Assembly (NCBI GenBank): GCA_001599295.1
Contig: BCGN01000007.1
Span: forward strand, 322,433-386,432
Length of the DNA stretch: 64,000 nt
Source of the DNA: Sporopachydermia quercuum
Lineage: Eukaryota > Ascomycota > Sporopachydermiomycetes > Sporopachydermiales > Sporopachydermiaceae
Reading direction: 5' to 3'
Each line of letters starts with the position of its first letter. The stretch's first letter is position 1. Both the position numbers and the translations under genes were made by a program. Below the pieces are notes generated by a model that did not search any database, was not told where the DNA came from, and worked only from the letters and a program-made list of their open reading frames with translations. Positions 12,501-22,648 of the stretch are shown piece after piece.

Positions 12501-13030
12501 ATCCGTGAAGACGGATTTTGATCCGACTGAAGTGATTCCTTTTTTATAACTGCATTATCCAATTCATCCACTGAATCCTCAGCTTCTGGTGAATTTTCCC
12601 TGTTAACTAAGAACCTAACACGATAACTAGTATCATCACTAATCATAATCTCTGTTGCTCTTAAGAATACATTCCGATCTTCCTCATCGCCAAGGATTAT
12701 GTTCCCTATTGAATTTCCAACGATTGTATCGATTTTAGTACCAACAATAGCTTCCCATGATGCAGATATATACTTTACTATGCCACTGAGGTCTAATTCT
12801 AATACGATAGAATTAGTTGGGTTGCTCGCTTGCTTTAAATCTTCATTTTCTTGTTGGTTTAACCTATGCGATTCAAGAGAGCTTTGGTTCTCAGTATGAG
12901 AGTTGGAGTTGGAATTTGGCTGGAGGTGAGAATCTAACGATGTGAAGCTTGGTTCATTAGGGCATGGTTTCAAGTTTGAAGATGATATTTGATTCAAATT
13001 AGGATCAGGTTCATCTTTATGGGTGTCCAT
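6533..13030 (-). CDS. RIM15: RIM15, Greatwall-type AGC protein kinase with PAS and receiver domains
   Basis: A 2165-residue protein with the full fungal Rim15 architecture. An N-terminal PAS-like segment lies at about 72-140. A Cys/His cluster at about 313-345 contains CMIC and HSEVC. The kinase domain starts near 1160 ([13 protein letters not shown], then HRDIKPDN and DFG near 1300). About 220 low-complexity residues separate DFG from the activation segment GTPDYLAPE near 1530, the hallmark Greatwall insertion. A receiver domain at about 2040-2160 has [19 protein letters not shown] and RKPVTT. Rim15 acts below TOR and PKA to drive entry into quiescence by phosphorylating Igo/endosulfine (known in S. 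cerevisiae). At the usual phospho-acceptor Asp the sequence has Glu (residue 2084, IVEYRLP). Ser, Gly-Thr and HSHSHS repeats and CGG-rich codons are frequent. The start is the first ATG. Confidence 0.95.
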   Translation of the reverse strand: MDTHKDEPDPNLNQISSSNLKPCPNEPSFTSLDSHLQPNSNSNSHTENQSSLESHRLNQQENEDLKQASNPTNSIVLELDLSGIVKYISASWEAIVGTKIDTIVGNSIGNIILGDEEDRNVFLRATEIMISDDTSYRVRFLVNRENSPEAEDSVDELDNAVIKKESLQSDQNPSSRISPPIPSYAITEDLKIHRTATSASLSSVSPSQSGISPEYEPEQNSRKLSFSPSPCPSYLEIEGQGILIHDNSPYRNPLRSMWVLKPCRKTRNIKLFLPKKITDTLGFGASVLVSYLQSLSDLPVFPAPSLKTMPDPPKEICMICEQYVPTWWLEKHSEVCFIEHEAESDAQLCYEALMEHRRGILDLINELEAVGRYEGVSEEVMYKGYKVGTEAEDNSTTYSFESSEREAKHADTTNKTGSKSDSTSLGTGFSTGTGSSIAPGTATATATGTESPGNLTLTGSFARHNRTHIPNMVMQSPLANPKNVTTLDQESESDSGSDSETESGSITVRNSPMPLFGSTTDPNSGSKLPLKVLHNLLNLVNTALSIKDPQIQVDPERPGGVTGIGIGIGISTVTKVVSPGSPGSSVSSSTTKEELQPFSPDCLSAITKVQQFNPSEYIIPALTLLASDTAKACKDRIEALIRWGNAVVYTEKIRIETDEAILNVMEEAIEKVRARKLGYDDDEEEEEEEGEKDDAGSEEIDLDYDVEMTCDNLEADGKRSTETNSLSNSPSELTVDLKVEPSEPNAPEREKFTFPFGQYNPDSNNSPSAPIINLPVPFVPRKRDISHSNSESRLNRIRLPDQNYISDQEEGSTSKRTGPGTGPGSGSASVGPGSVNSQQSGYNSNLILTRSQTSFSSMKNQISPNTTVLDLPGPEQSLPQSQSQSQSHTHASGNTPIKVDQNPTETREIPDIPLFSPSYVPXGKLGPAMPQDISSQLNPMTRLKSDPGNYNFPNNQSGSSAKLGQSLIINRAPSSCSSVNSLPNVRSRSGSSLGIGGTNSEANITQTGYSGSETTDNVRKYPTLPAANSSSSCTTPTNLNFGSPRRKNSSINNGIGVGTGKNSPALVPFAHASPMSSIKRNTNAEKSSISGSPRLSPYLPHSQLAPISAQELSVSSSGSGSTPNDLNPALNSSHTLFKPPQSPLLISTAPFSRLSSPSIRDFEIVTPISKGAFGSVYLARRKLTGDYYAIKVXKKADMIAKNQVTNVKAERAIMMAQASSPFVAKLYYTFAXDDFLFLVMEYLSGGDFGSLLKALGTLPEDWVRHYIAEFIIVVEDLHSRGIVHRDIKPDNFLIDSRGHMKLTDFGLSRMGLVSRQARVNMRKRESVSGLAVSDSESVSAVPPFSLYPNIGEDGSGTGSGAGAVTGGSSGSAGPPGLTPGLDLKRRSSVSAPGPSSNFTTNSTGNSPTLATAQLQLSGSHSGKKRSFHRSLRSDSNSSDVSLLGVRNYLNSVSSSSSIRIISNGAISTDPNDSSPVGTGFGAGTGTGTGTGIVTNSGSNSGSMSGPGSSTPPVNLALYDPKKSALTRKFVGTPDYLAPETIRGVGQDEMSDWWSIGCVLFEFTFGYPPFHAKTPEAIFRNILNCNIQWPEVSEEEERELISVEAKDLILKLLXVNPEDRLGAGENGTEDIKSHPFFSRIDWDGLFEADALFVPNIENPEDTEYFDSRGAEMTNFGGSEEKSKKIRDRNPEDEKESGKDNRKDSEAIGIGIGMEVPASSGSSIALNTAPTIPLSMTTNSTSAIPSHLRPRTSRHSEPNIGADKPPDEFGSFAFRNLVALDKANKDKISKLKSERQTGPQPASVLSHTHSHSHSHSHSHRTSTASSAGSVEGISVGNAIPQQQQGSSARRYSHSVTYSPSNSPSSSTFGSGAGWKPGDLVGLGTGSASEFAVETDDALSTQSSPVLTPVMTPLTPVESTRPLFLSQPTKLTVKPVTASAASAGFVSAPGSKSRKPLTTAGHTLAGQVDRKSSLQSKPGVFDMSSSSDTEDSRSSAALLRVRKRRQSSRRLDPKTLLSAQSHPTPSGEFTKKFRPLDVILCDSNPLLLHSVAKMIEKLGCVVVTCSDGDELIRRCAGKVKFDIVIVEYRLPQLSGEDAAKLIRFTPNINNDTPIITTTLLYEDAVRSGIFDGVIRKPVTTRALEDQFEKHCLWKKRAKDDKSLGVGLS
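7575..7622 (-). repeat. Short His-Ser codon repeat within RIM15
   Basis: A TGGCTG/TGACTG hexamer array encodes an [11 protein letters not shown] run between the kinase and receiver domains. Similar short Gly-Thr arrays occur in the kinase insertion near 8555-8585. Confidence 0.7.
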
Positions 13031-15227
13031 TGTACTGAAAGTAGTTATAATGTAATGTTAATAGAAGACGACTCTGCAGATTGAGGACGTCGCTATATGT
13101 TTTAGTAAGAGTTGTTGATGGTATGATGTTCAAGAAGAGAAGAAAAAGAAGGAAACAGCTCATAACTAGAGCTGAAGCCAGTTTTCTTAGTTTGTGCTTT
13201 GTAATATACTTTGTTTGTGTTTTGTAACTTGCTGAATTATAGATCTCGGTTGCGTTTTGTGGTTGTGGTTTGGCGCTTGCAATTGTATTTTGTCTTTGCT
13301 CAATTTGACCCTGCTACAATTTAATTCAATTCAACTATCATCAATTCGGTTGTCTGCTCCAAGCACCCTCCTTTAATCCAATATTGTCTCTCCTTATCTA
13401 ACCATAAATTAAATATAGTTGAAGCATAGAATACAACTATTGATTTACATATTCTTCCTTTCTTCCTTTCTTCGTTCCTTCCTTNTATTCTTTATCCATG
13501 TGATCACTGATCACAAATCACCGACNATACTACCCTTTGTGTGGTTAACGTGTGGATCATGCAGTNTTGCTGTATTAAAAAAAATTAACTTTATTCAGTG
13601 TTAACTCTATTTGATTCCCTGACCTAATTTCTGTTAGGAAGAGAACTTGAGATTCTNCCTGTTGTTAGTATGAGGGTGGATTGATGTGCAAATTAGGAAA
13701 TGATGGATGAAGGACGTAGATAAGCTGATAAAAGTAACAAGTACAAGAAGGGAAGTAGATCATTGAGTGAAGCTGATAGACGAGATTAATGGGTCTATTC
13801 AAAGATGTATATGAGAGAAATTCGGGTAGCTTATGGTTTATCACATAGAAAGTGTATGTTTTCTTGGAAAGGTATTCTAATCTACACACGTTCAAGTAAT
13901 GAATCTTGTAATAACTAACTATACATATGCAGCAGATTCTCCTTATTAGAGCATNATTGACCAGACAGCGAAGAGTTCGCAAATTTCACTCAAAAATCAA
14001 GTATCAGTCTACTTTATCTGAAAATTTCATCAATAATAACAAGCATAATTCAACTTTTGCTAACTAACAAGCTTTTCATTTACTATGAAATAGTATCGGC
14101 ATCTCCCTAGGTAGATAATGGTTCAACAGAACCCGTCTATTTCTTCGGTAAGCTTAGTAACAAGAGATGATACCTCAGAAGAAGGTATTGTCTCCTTTTC
14201 TTAAATCCTGATCGATTTTCCTGGCCTTTTTTAAGCCTTATTCATGTCTTTCTCAACTCAAGGGATCCCAGTTTGAGGAAAACACTACGGGGTCATATAG
14301 AAAACTGGATGCATAATAAAAATCATCTGATGGATTCATCAAAAATTCATAGTATCTGTGTCTTCAACTTTTTTAGCATAATGTATATTCTGACCTCTGT
14401 TAGGTTTGATTTGACTTGATCTGGTTTAGTTTGGTTTGGTTTGGTGGGAAANGGATAACAAGATCAGTTGATAAGCTTAGATATGAGAAACATAAGACTA
14501 TACCAACTAGGAGTAATCTAATTAAGTATAATTAAATACTCAATAATGCTCAAAGGAACTTTCTCATTGAAAAGAATACTTCAGCAGCTTTGATCTTCCA
14601 CAGTCTTTCTCAGAAATGTGCTCCCATAGCAACGACTACGCGTACTNTAAGCTGACTTAATTGATGCCGGGAAACGAATTCTTATGTAAAACTTACATAA
14701 TAGAGATTCCATTGTTCATCCATTGTTCATCCATTGTTCATCCTCAGCAAATAATGACAAAAGCTTTCACACCAAGAAATATCTCTGTTCGTTATTTTTT
14801 ATTAATTGACTATGCTACAATTCAATACTTACTCATATGCAAGATTTGATTTATTAACTGTTTATAAATCATCTATCAGTATTATTTTGATATATTATTN
14901 AAATAATGCTTTGTTTAATGCTTGTATAATGCTTGTATAATGTGTCGTAAAGAAGATGGTAATCGAAGTGCTTTCAGTCATTCTTATTTGACATGGATCA
15001 TCTTCCTGCTCTTTTGATTCTGATTCTAATGTATTATTTCTATCGTCTTAGCACTTTTATTGCTTCTTTTCTTCCCTTCCTTCTAATACTCTTACAAATT
15101 CAACTTCATTTCAAATCATTTTTAATCACTCATCTCTGCTTGGTACTTCATTTTCTTTGTTCTATTCATTAAATCTCCTGCTTCTTTACAATTCTTTGAA
15201 GTGATAGCTTGGCTTCTTCCACCAGAC
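13031..15227. other. Intergenic region upstream of RIM15
   Basis: A 2.2 kb gene-free stretch that must hold the RIM15 promoter at its left end and the 3' region of the next gene at its right. It includes pyrimidine-rich runs (13455-13485), TTTGG repeats (14415-14440) and three copies of an 11-base repeat at 14710-14742. Open frames here are short and composition-driven. A 28-codon ORF at 14119 was considered and rejected. Confidence 0.4.
14710..14742. repeat. Three tandem copies of CATTGTTCATC
   Basis: Three perfect copies of an 11-base unit in the RIM15 upstream spacer. Probably slippage; no function assigned. Confidence 0.8.
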
Positions 15228-18200
15228 TCATTGTTGGCCATTCAGTTCGCGCTTACTATTGTCTTTTCTCCCATTTTCTTCTCTTCCACTCGCTTTGAAT
15301 CCNGTATCCTTAACCTCAATAAAATCGTCTTTATATTTATCACTTATTTGACATGAATTGTATATATTATCTCTCATGGTCTTAATTGGTGTCTTTTGCC
15401 ATCTTCTGAATATTCGAGAAGGTGATTCAAACTCATAACAATGCTGTATCAGGGATTCAATCTCTCTCTCCACTGTTGAGAACTGCATTGGAATTCCAAT
15501 GCTTCTTAAATATCCAATCATTTCTAATCCTTCCCAAGGTCCAATATCTGATTTATAGAAGGATATTCTAGTTAATCTATGCAAAACATACGGAATGAAT
15601 ATTTTCCTTCCTTTTAATCTAACAATTTCTTCCCATGTATAATTCTTAGCTTTTGCTTCTTGTTTTAACATCCTAATAACATATGCAACAAAGTTCTTAA
15701 TAATTGTAATGCTCTGTAAAAATACAACCCGAATTAACATAGTTCTCCAAACGTATTCATTGAGAAATATGCCTTTCTGACAGCATTTATGCAGAAAGAG
15801 CATTGTTTCACGATCATTCTGATTCTGTCGATAGAGCTCTCGAGGACTAAAGTTCTTCATAGGCCGAAAGCTTTCCTCAACTATGTCATAAGCCTTTGAG
15901 CTGGAATCGAGTTCGTTCATCAGGGTTCTATAAATGGCTCTCATCTCGTCTAACAATGATTCCAGTGTCTCTTCTTTTATTTGAGATACGTTATAAAAAT
16001 CAATATAAGTAGGGGAAGCAATAGAGCTCAAATTGGAATCAGAATCAGAAGTAGGATCCGAATTATCTTTCATCTCTTTATTCTTCTTACTATGGATGGA
16101 CTGGTTATCAATAAACTGATGTATTAATGGCGTAGGAATGGAGCTTATATTTCTAACAAGCCATTGCTTAGCTCTTGTCTTTTCTGCTTCTTCATCTATA
16201 GTAGTAAGCTTCTTATTTGAATCATCAAGATGTTTTTCGCCTTTTGACCGGTTTGAGCTTACTACACTTTCAACTTTATTATTTGAATTAATATCTGGGT
16301 TTGCACTCCCGGTCAGCATTTTGTTGTCTTCTTTCGCTTCGCTATGGCTGCTCAATGTAATAGGTTCACCATTATTACTGAACAGCAATTTAAGCTGTTC
16401 CCAGTAATCAACAAGCATCACGCTGTCAAATAAAGTATTCAGAGATGCTGTGGATTCGCCAAAATCAATAAAAACTGGTATTTGATTCTCTCGATTGTTC
16501 TTCCTGGTCCTAGCTTTTACAATACGATACAATGTAATAGGTCCTCGTTGTAGTAGCATTAATGCAATTGAACTGGCCGCTTTGCCTAGCTCTTCATTCA
16601 ACACCTCAAATTGTGTATCACCATTCGCTATTGGTTTTTCAATTTTATATTTAAATTTGTTCAAGTCGTTCAATGCTTCATAGATTTCTCCTTTTTTGAC
16701 TAAATTGTTAATCCGCAGAATTGCTGTTCTTAATGGTAGTTCACGATTTTCGAATACCTTATGAAACTCGTCTTCGAATGCACTGGTGTATCCATTTTCT
16801 AAAAGAATAGATAGATATTTAAAGGTAACATCACAACCAAGATCATGAACGCCTTTGATAGTAAGTGAGAATTCATCGCATAACTGACATATTTCGCTTG
16901 CTCTATCAAATTGTCCTGTACCAGCGAATAATTTGAGCAATGATAGTAAAGTATATATATCTATGGGATTCTTAGATAGTTCTAATTCTAATTCTCCTTG
17001 GCTCAATTCCGATAATTTTATAGCAGATAAATAATATGTTTCCTCAATATTCACTGTAATTAATCTTTTAATATGATGAAACTTTCCCCAATCGATAGTT
17101 GAGTTCTTCATGTAAGAATGACAGATTTTACCCACTGATACTTGCATAATTCCATCAGCGGCTTGAGGGAGCTTCGAAAACTTTCTAATACCCTGAAAAA
17201 TCGCATCACTCAAAGAGAAAGAGTATGAATTAATAGGTCCATCTGACAGACATTCTAGTAATCTTTTGAAAGATTTAGCATAGTCCATACTTATCAAATA
17301 GTGTATTAGGTCTTCAATCAATGAGTCACGGAAGCTGTAAACTTTCTCATCCATCAAATAAAAACACCAGTTAATAGCCATATTCTTATCCCGTTTGCTG
17401 TAATATTCAATAAGCTTATCAAACAAAAGAGACGATCGTCTATAATTACGAACACTCCTAATAAAATTCTCAAACTCCTTTCTACCTTCTGGAGACTCTG
17501 ATAACATAGCACATAAACTATAGTCAAGAATGTTCTGCCTTGAGACATTATAATTTTTGAATATATACTGGAAATTCGGTATNCTCTCAGGGAATTTATA
17601 AAGCAGGAAAGAAAACAAGCTTGAGATGAAAAGATTAGATACATTAGCCCTTCGTGCTATGAATTCAACTTGTTTCATTCCTTCGCTAAACTGTTGAGGA
17701 TTTAAACTGAAAGCAAACATTACAATTGAATTCAACCAAAAACTCTTCGTTTCAAGAATAGAATCGTTTAAAATTGCTTGAATAACAGGACTCAAATTTC
17801 CAAGTGAATTTAAGGGCTTATCTTCCAATTCATTTGAAGCTGATTGCCATAGGAAAGCTAAGTGTTCAAGCTCTTCTTTCTCAAACAAGGTGACGTTCAA
17901 AGCTTTGAAAAAAGGATGCAGCGAATCCTTAGCCAACGTTGATTTAATTGAGTTCCTATATCGTTTCGGTTCATGCCTTAAAACTAAGGATCGGAATTTC
18001 TCAGGTGAGCCAATGTTGTTCAGTTGTGTTTTCTGTCTTCTTTTAACCTTTTCCTGGTTTTCCTTTGGTTTAGCCAAGGAATCAGGGGCCGAAGATGGTT
18101 TCATAGAAGATTTGAGTTTACGATTTGATATACTACTTGCTGTAAAATATTTTTGTAACCGCTCAAAGCTGAAAGTCGGTTTCCAACCATTGAAAGACGA

Positions 18201-18302
18201 TGGTGTATTGATGATAGATATCTCATTGTGAAGAAAGGTGGAGACATGGTTATGGAGTTGAAATCTCGTACCGTTTTTGAGCTTATGCAACGGAAACCTC
18301 AT
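15228..18302 (-). CDS. Large helical, probably mitochondrial, PPR-like protein (unassigned)
   Basis: A 1024-residue protein that I cannot assign to a named gene. The N-terminus MRFPLHKLKNGTRFQLHNHV has basic residues and no acidic ones over about 25 positions, which suits a mitochondrial presequence. The body is rich in paired helices (for example DIYTLLSLLKLFAGTGQFDRASEICQLCDEF read in short segments), reminiscent of pentatricopeptide or TPR repeats in fungal mitochondrial translation or mRNA-stability factors such as Pet309, Aep1 or Rmd9. A Ser/Asp/Lys-rich linker lies at about 640-760. The fold assignment is inference; such proteins diverge fast. It starts at the first ATG. One N makes one residue unreadable near the C-terminus. 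Confidence 0.6.
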   Translation of the reverse strand: MRFPLHKLKNGTRFQLHNHVSTFLHNEISIINTPSSFNGWKPTFSFERLQKYFTASSISNRKLKSSMKPSSAPDSLAKPKENQEKVKRRQKTQLNNIGSPEKFRSLVLRHEPKRYRNSIKSTLAKDSLHPFFKALNVTLFEKEELEHLAFLWQSASNELEDKPLNSLGNLSPVIQAILNDSILETKSFWLNSIVMFAFSLNPQQFSEGMKQVEFIARRANVSNLFISSLFSFLLYKFPEXIPNFQYIFKNYNVSRQNILDYSLCAMLSESPEGRKEFENFIRSVRNYRRSSLLFDKLIEYYSKRDKNMAINWCFYLMDEKVYSFRDSLIEDLIHYLISMDYAKSFKRLLECLSDGPINSYSFSLSDAIFQGIRKFSKLPQAADGIMQVSVGKICHSYMKNSTIDWGKFHHIKRLITVNIEETYYLSAIKLSELSQGELELELSKNPIDIYTLLSLLKLFAGTGQFDRASEICQLCDEFSLTIKGVHDLGCDVTFKYLSILLENGYTSAFEDEFHKVFENRELPLRTAILRINNLVKKGEIYEALNDLNKFKYKIEKPIANGDTQFEVLNEELGKAASSIALMLLQRGPITLYRIVKARTRKNNRENQIPVFIDFGESTASLNTLFDSVMLVDYWEQLKLLFSNNGEPITLSSHSEAKEDNKMLTGSANPDINSNNKVESVVSSNRSKGEKHLDDSNKKLTTIDEEAEKTRAKQWLVRNISSIPTPLIHQFIDNQSIHSKKNKEMKDNSDPTSDSDSNLSSIASPTYIDFYNVSQIKEETLESLLDEMRAIYRTLMNELDSSSKAYDIVEESFRPMKNFSPRELYRQNQNDRETMLFLHKCCQKGIFLNEYVWRTMLIRVVFLQSITIIKNFVAYVIRMLKQEAKAKNYTWEEIVRLKGRKIFIPYVLHRLTRISFYKSDIGPWEGLEMIGYLRSIGIPMQFSTVEREIESLIQHCYEFESPSRIFRRWQKTPIKTMRDNIYNSCQISDKYKDDFIEVKDXGFKASGREENGRKDNSKRELNGQQ

Positions 18303-19175
18303 CGTAAAGTAGTGCTGATAAAGCCAACATAAGGAACCACCTCTTTATAGTGAATACTATCTTATCATTGAATAGTTATGCATCTTCCGCTATTCAAGAG
18401 GTGATTGTGTTTGGTACTTGTAAATGAGATNACCAGTGACCAATAGATAGCATTAGTGTTCTTATGGGGAGAAAAAATTGAGTTACTATAGAAAAAATAG
18501 CAAACGGTGCTTGTTTTGAGCTATCTGGTCAATTTTCCTTATAATAATATCAATGAATATAGATATTATGGTATATCTTGTGATCGAGTTGATGATAGAA
18601 AATGTCAATCTTTTGAAAAGATAGAATATAATAGCGGAGATGACTACTGACAGTAGAGATGNTTTTCGGAAATGATTTATAAATAAAGTTAGAATTGAGA
18701 CAGCATTGTGCCTATATATGCATTAGAATTTCGAAGTTTAATCTGTACTGGCTAGGGTGAGGTACATAGTTACGCATCAACCGGCGCAACCTTAGAAGTT
18801 TAAACCACTTCCGGTCACTTTTCCTAACTATTTATCGAAACTTTATGTCAATCAGTCTGTTTTAATATCATAGTATTTATTTCATTGTTGTAGATTTACA
18901 GATAAATAAGTAGAGGCTGCATTAGTTTCTGCATTTTATCTACAGAACGAACTATTTGACCTTCCTTTACTTGAATTAAACTTCAATNAATCAAAGGCCT
19001 TGCATTTATCATACATCAANTGTTATGCTTATTCTCCACTATCTGATCCAACTCCCTTGTAAGGAAATAATAGGACTACCAAGTTCTTTCAACTTCTTTA
19101 CCTCAGAGACAATAAATTTACATTACTTAACTCAAGATTTACAATTATCTACAAGCNAGCTGTGGACTTTTTCAT
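18303..19175. other. Intergenic region right of the 1024-residue gene
   Basis: An 870-base AT-rich spacer with the promoter of the large minus-strand gene. A slightly GC-richer patch lies at 18740-18835 (GTTACGCATCAACCGGCGCA); I could not fold it into a tRNA. Nothing else is supported. Confidence 0.35.
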
Positions 19176-19470
19176 CTAGCTTTCAACTTCAATAATCTCA
19201 TTCCCACTGACTTCCCAACCATAGCCACACCATGCATACAGCTTGCATATCCCCTCTGGTCTGTTCCAGTTCCACCACCTTTCTTGCAGTGGAACATGTC
19301 TTGCCATAATATCATGTACAGCTTCCAACGTATCTTTTCTTCCAAATTCATCACCATCAGATTACCTGTTAATAGAAATAATAAATCCACTTTACAATCG
19401 NATTCCCTAGTATTCCTAGTTCTTTTACCGACGTGACTTACAAATCAGCGTAACTACAAACTCTCCACAT
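19176..19470 (-). CDS. Possible small spliced gene, 63 residues (hypothetical)
   Basis: Proposed exons on the minus strand: 19442-19470 (ATG plus 29 bases) and 19176-19338, with a 103-base intron. The donor is GTAAGT, the branch-like sequence TATTAAC lies at 19368-19374, and the acceptor is GAAG about 30 bases further. Phases agree (2 then 1), giving 63 residues starting MWRVCSYADL and ending EIIEVES. The second exon reads RWWNWNRPEGICKLYAWCGY, unusually rich in Trp, Cys and Gly for random AT-rich sequence. A competing 72-codon frame (19172-19390) reads through the same DNA but looks less protein-like. I do not recognise the family. Confidence 0.35.
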
Positions 19471-20032
19471 GCAATCCTATTATTACTGTTATGTGGTAGT
19501 TGGAGAATCCATTTGAATGAGAAAAAAAATAAGAAGAATTTCGGCCTGTAGAAAGTGAAAGATCATAACTGGTAGATGATTTGCAGTTTAGTATCAGCAG
19601 GATATCATCTATAAACANTAAACAAAGTGTATGAAAAGTCGATTATTCGTTCTTTATTTCAGTTGGAAGTGTGATTGACATTGTTTGGAGCTTGGCTTTG
19701 GATACAAATTTGATAGACAAGAACGTACAATCAAGAAANTCATTGAAATCATTGAATAAGAAGAAAGAAGACTAAAACGTATTGAATATCAAATCAACTA
19801 CTTAAATCTTCTATCTTCTATCGTTACTTTCGTGTTATTTTTTTCCTCTTTCTCTGGCTCTTCATGATAGGTATTCTACCATCAGTGGTACTGGTATCTA
19901 TCATTACTATAATCTTATAACACTATTCACCAGGGATACTTTCAAAACTCTCTTATATGCACTCTCATGCATAGCTGATTTAATTCATCGCAGCGAATAT
20001 CTCTCGATTTTATCACTAATTTCATCCCCATA
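19471..20032. other. Upstream region of the NPP phosphodiesterase gene
   Basis: A 560-base AT-rich spacer, divergent between the possible small minus-strand gene and the NPP gene. No specific site stands out. Confidence 0.35.
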
Positions 20033-22108
20033 ATGAAGAAAAATAAGAGTATAAAAGATTCTGATGAGTCTGGTGAACAAGGATTAAATCTTCATTTGTT
20101 TTCCATTGAATCAACTGATTCTTTGAATGACTCAAACGAATCAGCTACCGCACATCTTCTATCGTCAGAAGAGAGAAGTGAAGAACCTGAAAGCGAGCAA
20201 CTTCAGCAAAATCAACAAAGTCACCAGAGTCAACAACCAGTTGGTGTATTAAAAACTAAAGATTCCAAGAAATCGAAGCCAAAGTCTCTTGTCAGATTTG
20301 CTTCTCATGATGATGAAGTGTATATCAATGAGTTCCATAGTAACGACAGAAATCGTGGCAACGAGCTGAGCACTAAAAATAAGAATAATACTAATAAGAA
20401 AAATAGATTCCATAGATACAAACGCAATCCTGCGTATCGTGATATTTCAGCTCACTATGAAAGAAGATCGAACTCGTTTTCTGATAACTCAGAGTCAGAT
20501 TTATCATATGATGAAGACAATGATGAGATAGAAATCGANTATCAATACAGTCATGGTAGAAGTGCTAAACAACATCAACATGATATTTTTGTTAAAAAAG
20601 TATTATATGGTGGTCTACTGGGTCTAATAATCTCATTACTGATATATATTTCACTATTGCTAACTGATGATAATGATCTCCCCCATGACGGTATTNACTT
20701 CAAACCAATACTATCCAATGGGTCTCACGATTTCTATCCAACAACATTATTTATTTCTCTGGATGGATTCCATCCTCATTATATTTCTAAACAATTAACA
20801 CCAAAACTGAACTCNCTAATGATTGAGGAATACGGTGCTCCTTATATTATTCCTTCCTTTCCTTCGTCTACTTTTCCTAACCATTGGACGATGGTCACTG
20901 GGCTATATCCATCAAGCCATGGTATAGTGNGTAATCACTTTTTTGATCCTTCGTCGAATAAACAGTTCATTAGTACTCGAAATGAGTTAGCTCTTGATAG
21001 ATCTTGGTGGGGAGGCGAACCAATATGGGAAACTGCTGCTAAGAATGGTGTTTCTTGTGTTGTTCATATGTGGCCAGGTTCTGAAGTTCCATGGGGCTTT
21101 GGTGCACCTATAGAAGTTGATAAATATAATGGAACTGAAAAACTGTCCCGGAAACTTGATAGGATCTTCAGCTGGTTAGATAATGATATTGAGACTCGTC
21201 CAGAGCTTTTGCTTGCATACGTACCTACCATTGACTCATTAGGTCATAAATTTGGTATATCAGGTCCGGAGTTGGAAGAAGGATTGCAGTACGTTGATTC
21301 TTTTATACAAAGCTTGTATGATGATCTTGAGCTGAGAAATCTTACTGATATTGTTAATGTTATAATTGTATCAGATCATGGAATGGCACCAATTTCTAAT
21401 GACCGGTTGATATTCCTTGACGATTTGATTGATATTTCAACTATTGAACATCGAGACGGCTGGCCATTGTTCGGCTTACGCCCTTTCGATTATTACGATA
21501 ATAATGAAGTATATGCCAATCTTTCCAATAGAATCAACAATCTACCNCCGGAAAAAGCACATTTACGTGTTTTCAATTCGACAACTATGCCGAAGGAATT
21601 CATGTTTACTAATACTGGTGATGACAGATACCAAGAACGAATTGCTCCAATATGGTTGATTCCTGACGAGGGTTATGCTATAACTACTCATAAAGAATTC
21701 GAAGACAAGAATTTTGATTATACACCGAAGGGAATTCATGGTTATAATAACACTGAAACTTTGATGAGGGCGTTATTTTTGGGTACAGGACCATTTCTCC
21801 ATCAGTTATTCGACACTGTTGACGAAAGGAAAGGAAATGAAGTAAAGAAACTCGCTCCTTTTTCTAATATTGAGATTTATAATTTAGTATGCCATTCATT
21901 GAATATGGTTCCTGGGGAGAATAATGGGACATGGATAGGCAATGGTAGTGATAAACATAGTAAAAATAGTGGTAGCGGTAATAAAGAAGGGAATTTGAAG
22001 CTNTTGCAGCAAGGATGGAGAGATAATGTTCAATATCCTGATGTTGGGTTCAATGTTAGTATTATTGATGTTGATTCGACTTATGATGAATTGTATGGTA
22101 AAGAATGA
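20033..22108 (+). CDS. Ectonucleotide pyrophosphatase/phosphodiesterase, type II membrane protein (NPP1/NPP2 type)
   Basis: A 691-residue protein. The N-terminal 185 residues are polar, acidic and Gln-rich (cytosolic tail). A single membrane anchor follows at about 190-213 ([18 protein letters not shown]), giving type II topology. The catalytic domain has the alkaline-phosphatase-superfamily metal site SLDGF (Asp244), the nucleophile Thr280 in SSTFPNH, and the later metal ligand motif SDHGM. Yeast Npp1/Npp2 hydrolyse extracellular nucleotides and nucleotide sugars and are induced by phosphate starvation (known); either could be the orthologue. Several N bases leave single residues unread. Two or more N-glycosylation sequons lie in the lumenal/extracellular part. 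It is convergent with PXP1. Confidence 0.9.
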   Translation: MKKNKSIKDSDESGEQGLNLHLFSIESTDSLNDSNESATAHLLSSEERSEEPESEQLQQNQQSHQSQQPVGVLKTKDSKKSKPKSLVRFASHDDEVYINEFHSNDRNRGNELSTKNKNNTNKKNRFHRYKRNPAYRDISAHYERRSNSFSDNSESDLSYDEDNDEIEIXYQYSHGRSAKQHQHDIFVKKVLYGGLLGLIISLLIYISLLLTDDNDLPHDGIXFKPILSNGSHDFYPTTLFISLDGFHPHYISKQLTPKLNXLMIEEYGAPYIIPSFPSSTFPNHWTMVTGLYPSSHGIVXNHFFDPSSNKQFISTRNELALDRSWWGGEPIWETAAKNGVSCVVHMWPGSEVPWGFGAPIEVDKYNGTEKLSRKLDRIFSWLDNDIETRPELLLAYVPTIDSLGHKFGISGPELEEGLQYVDSFIQSLYDDLELRNLTDIVNVIIVSDHGMAPISNDRLIFLDDLIDISTIEHRDGWPLFGLRPFDYYDNNEVYANLSNRINNLXPEKAHLRVFNSTTMPKEFMFTNTGDDRYQERIAPIWLIPDEGYAITTHKEFEDKNFDYTPKGIHGYNNTETLMRALFLGTGPFLHQLFDTVDERKGNEVKKLAPFSNIEIYNLVCHSLNMVPGENNGTWIGNGSDKHSKNSGSGNKEGNLKXLQQGWRDNVQYPDVGFNVSIIDVDSTYDELYGKE

Positions 22109-22170
22109 GTGAGAAAGAATGGATTAGAAATGAATAGGTATTGGTATAATGATAGATAAATAAGTAAAAA

Positions 22171-22212
22171 ATAAACAATAAACAATAAACAATAAACAAT
22201 AAACAATAAACA
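22171..22212. repeat. Six perfect copies of ATAAACA
   Basis: A 42-base heptamer array just downstream of the NPP stop codon, followed by degenerate copies. On the minus strand it gives a spurious repetitive LLFIVYC frame. Confidence 0.9.
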
Positions 22213-22422
22213 ATGAATAATAAATAATGAACAGCGAACAGTGAATAGAAATAAGAAGTAAAACCCATAGATAGGTGTGGAACCTTGCTGAATTTACTTT
22301 GGCAATTGGGAATGGTTCAAATAAAATGGAAATTATTTACCAATAAATGTTTAGAAAATCATTCAAATGGCATGATAGACTATTAAATATGATAGTGCTG
22401 TATTGTAGTATTATTGTATTAT

Positions 22423-22470
22423 AGTATGAGAGTATTACAGTATGAGAGTATTACAATATGATAGTATTAT
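22423..22470. repeat. Three copies of a 16-base unit (AGTATGAGAGTATTAC)
   Basis: Two exact copies and one diverged copy in tandem, within the NPP/PXP1 convergent spacer. Confidence 0.8.
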
Positions 22471-22560
22471 AGCCCATTCTAATCCCTTATGCAGTACACT
22501 CAGCATCAGTATAGTCATCGGCAATCCTTGCTAAGCATTCCATTTAATACTCAACACCCA

Positions 22561-22624
22561 GCATTCAACACTCAAGTGATATCTCCCATTCAGCATTCAA
22601 CACTCAAGTGATATCTCCCATTCA
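22561..22624. repeat. Perfect 32-base tandem duplication
   Basis: Two identical 32-base units (22561-22592 and 22593-22624), then GCAT starting a third. The array lies immediately beyond the PXP1 stop and could supply or alter its 3' UTR. Identity implies recent duplication. Confidence 0.92.
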
Positions 22625-22648
22625 GCATAATGCAATCCATTTCCTACT

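Larger units (their letters stand above)
22109..22648. other. Convergent spacer NPP/PXP1, dense in short tandem repeats
   Basis: Between two 3' ends. It contains three separate short tandem arrays listed individually: a 7-mer, a 16-mer and a 32-mer. No gene seen. Confidence 0.6.

Noticed and set aside
13665-13982. 105-codon minus-strand frame ending at a TACTAAC
   Set aside because: Composition is low in quality and the frame lacks a good donor or homologous exon. It looks like AT-rich noise.
14119-14315. Small ORF starting MVQQNPSISS with a possible GTAAGC-donor intron to an exon encoding GSQFEENTTGSYRKLDA
   Set aside because: The phases can be made to fit, but the product has only 27 residues, the branch site is poor and no family is recognised.
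18740-18840. GC-richer patch considered as a tRNA or small RNA
   Set aside because: I could not find a tRNA T-loop, anticodon stem or known small-RNA box in a consistent arrangement.
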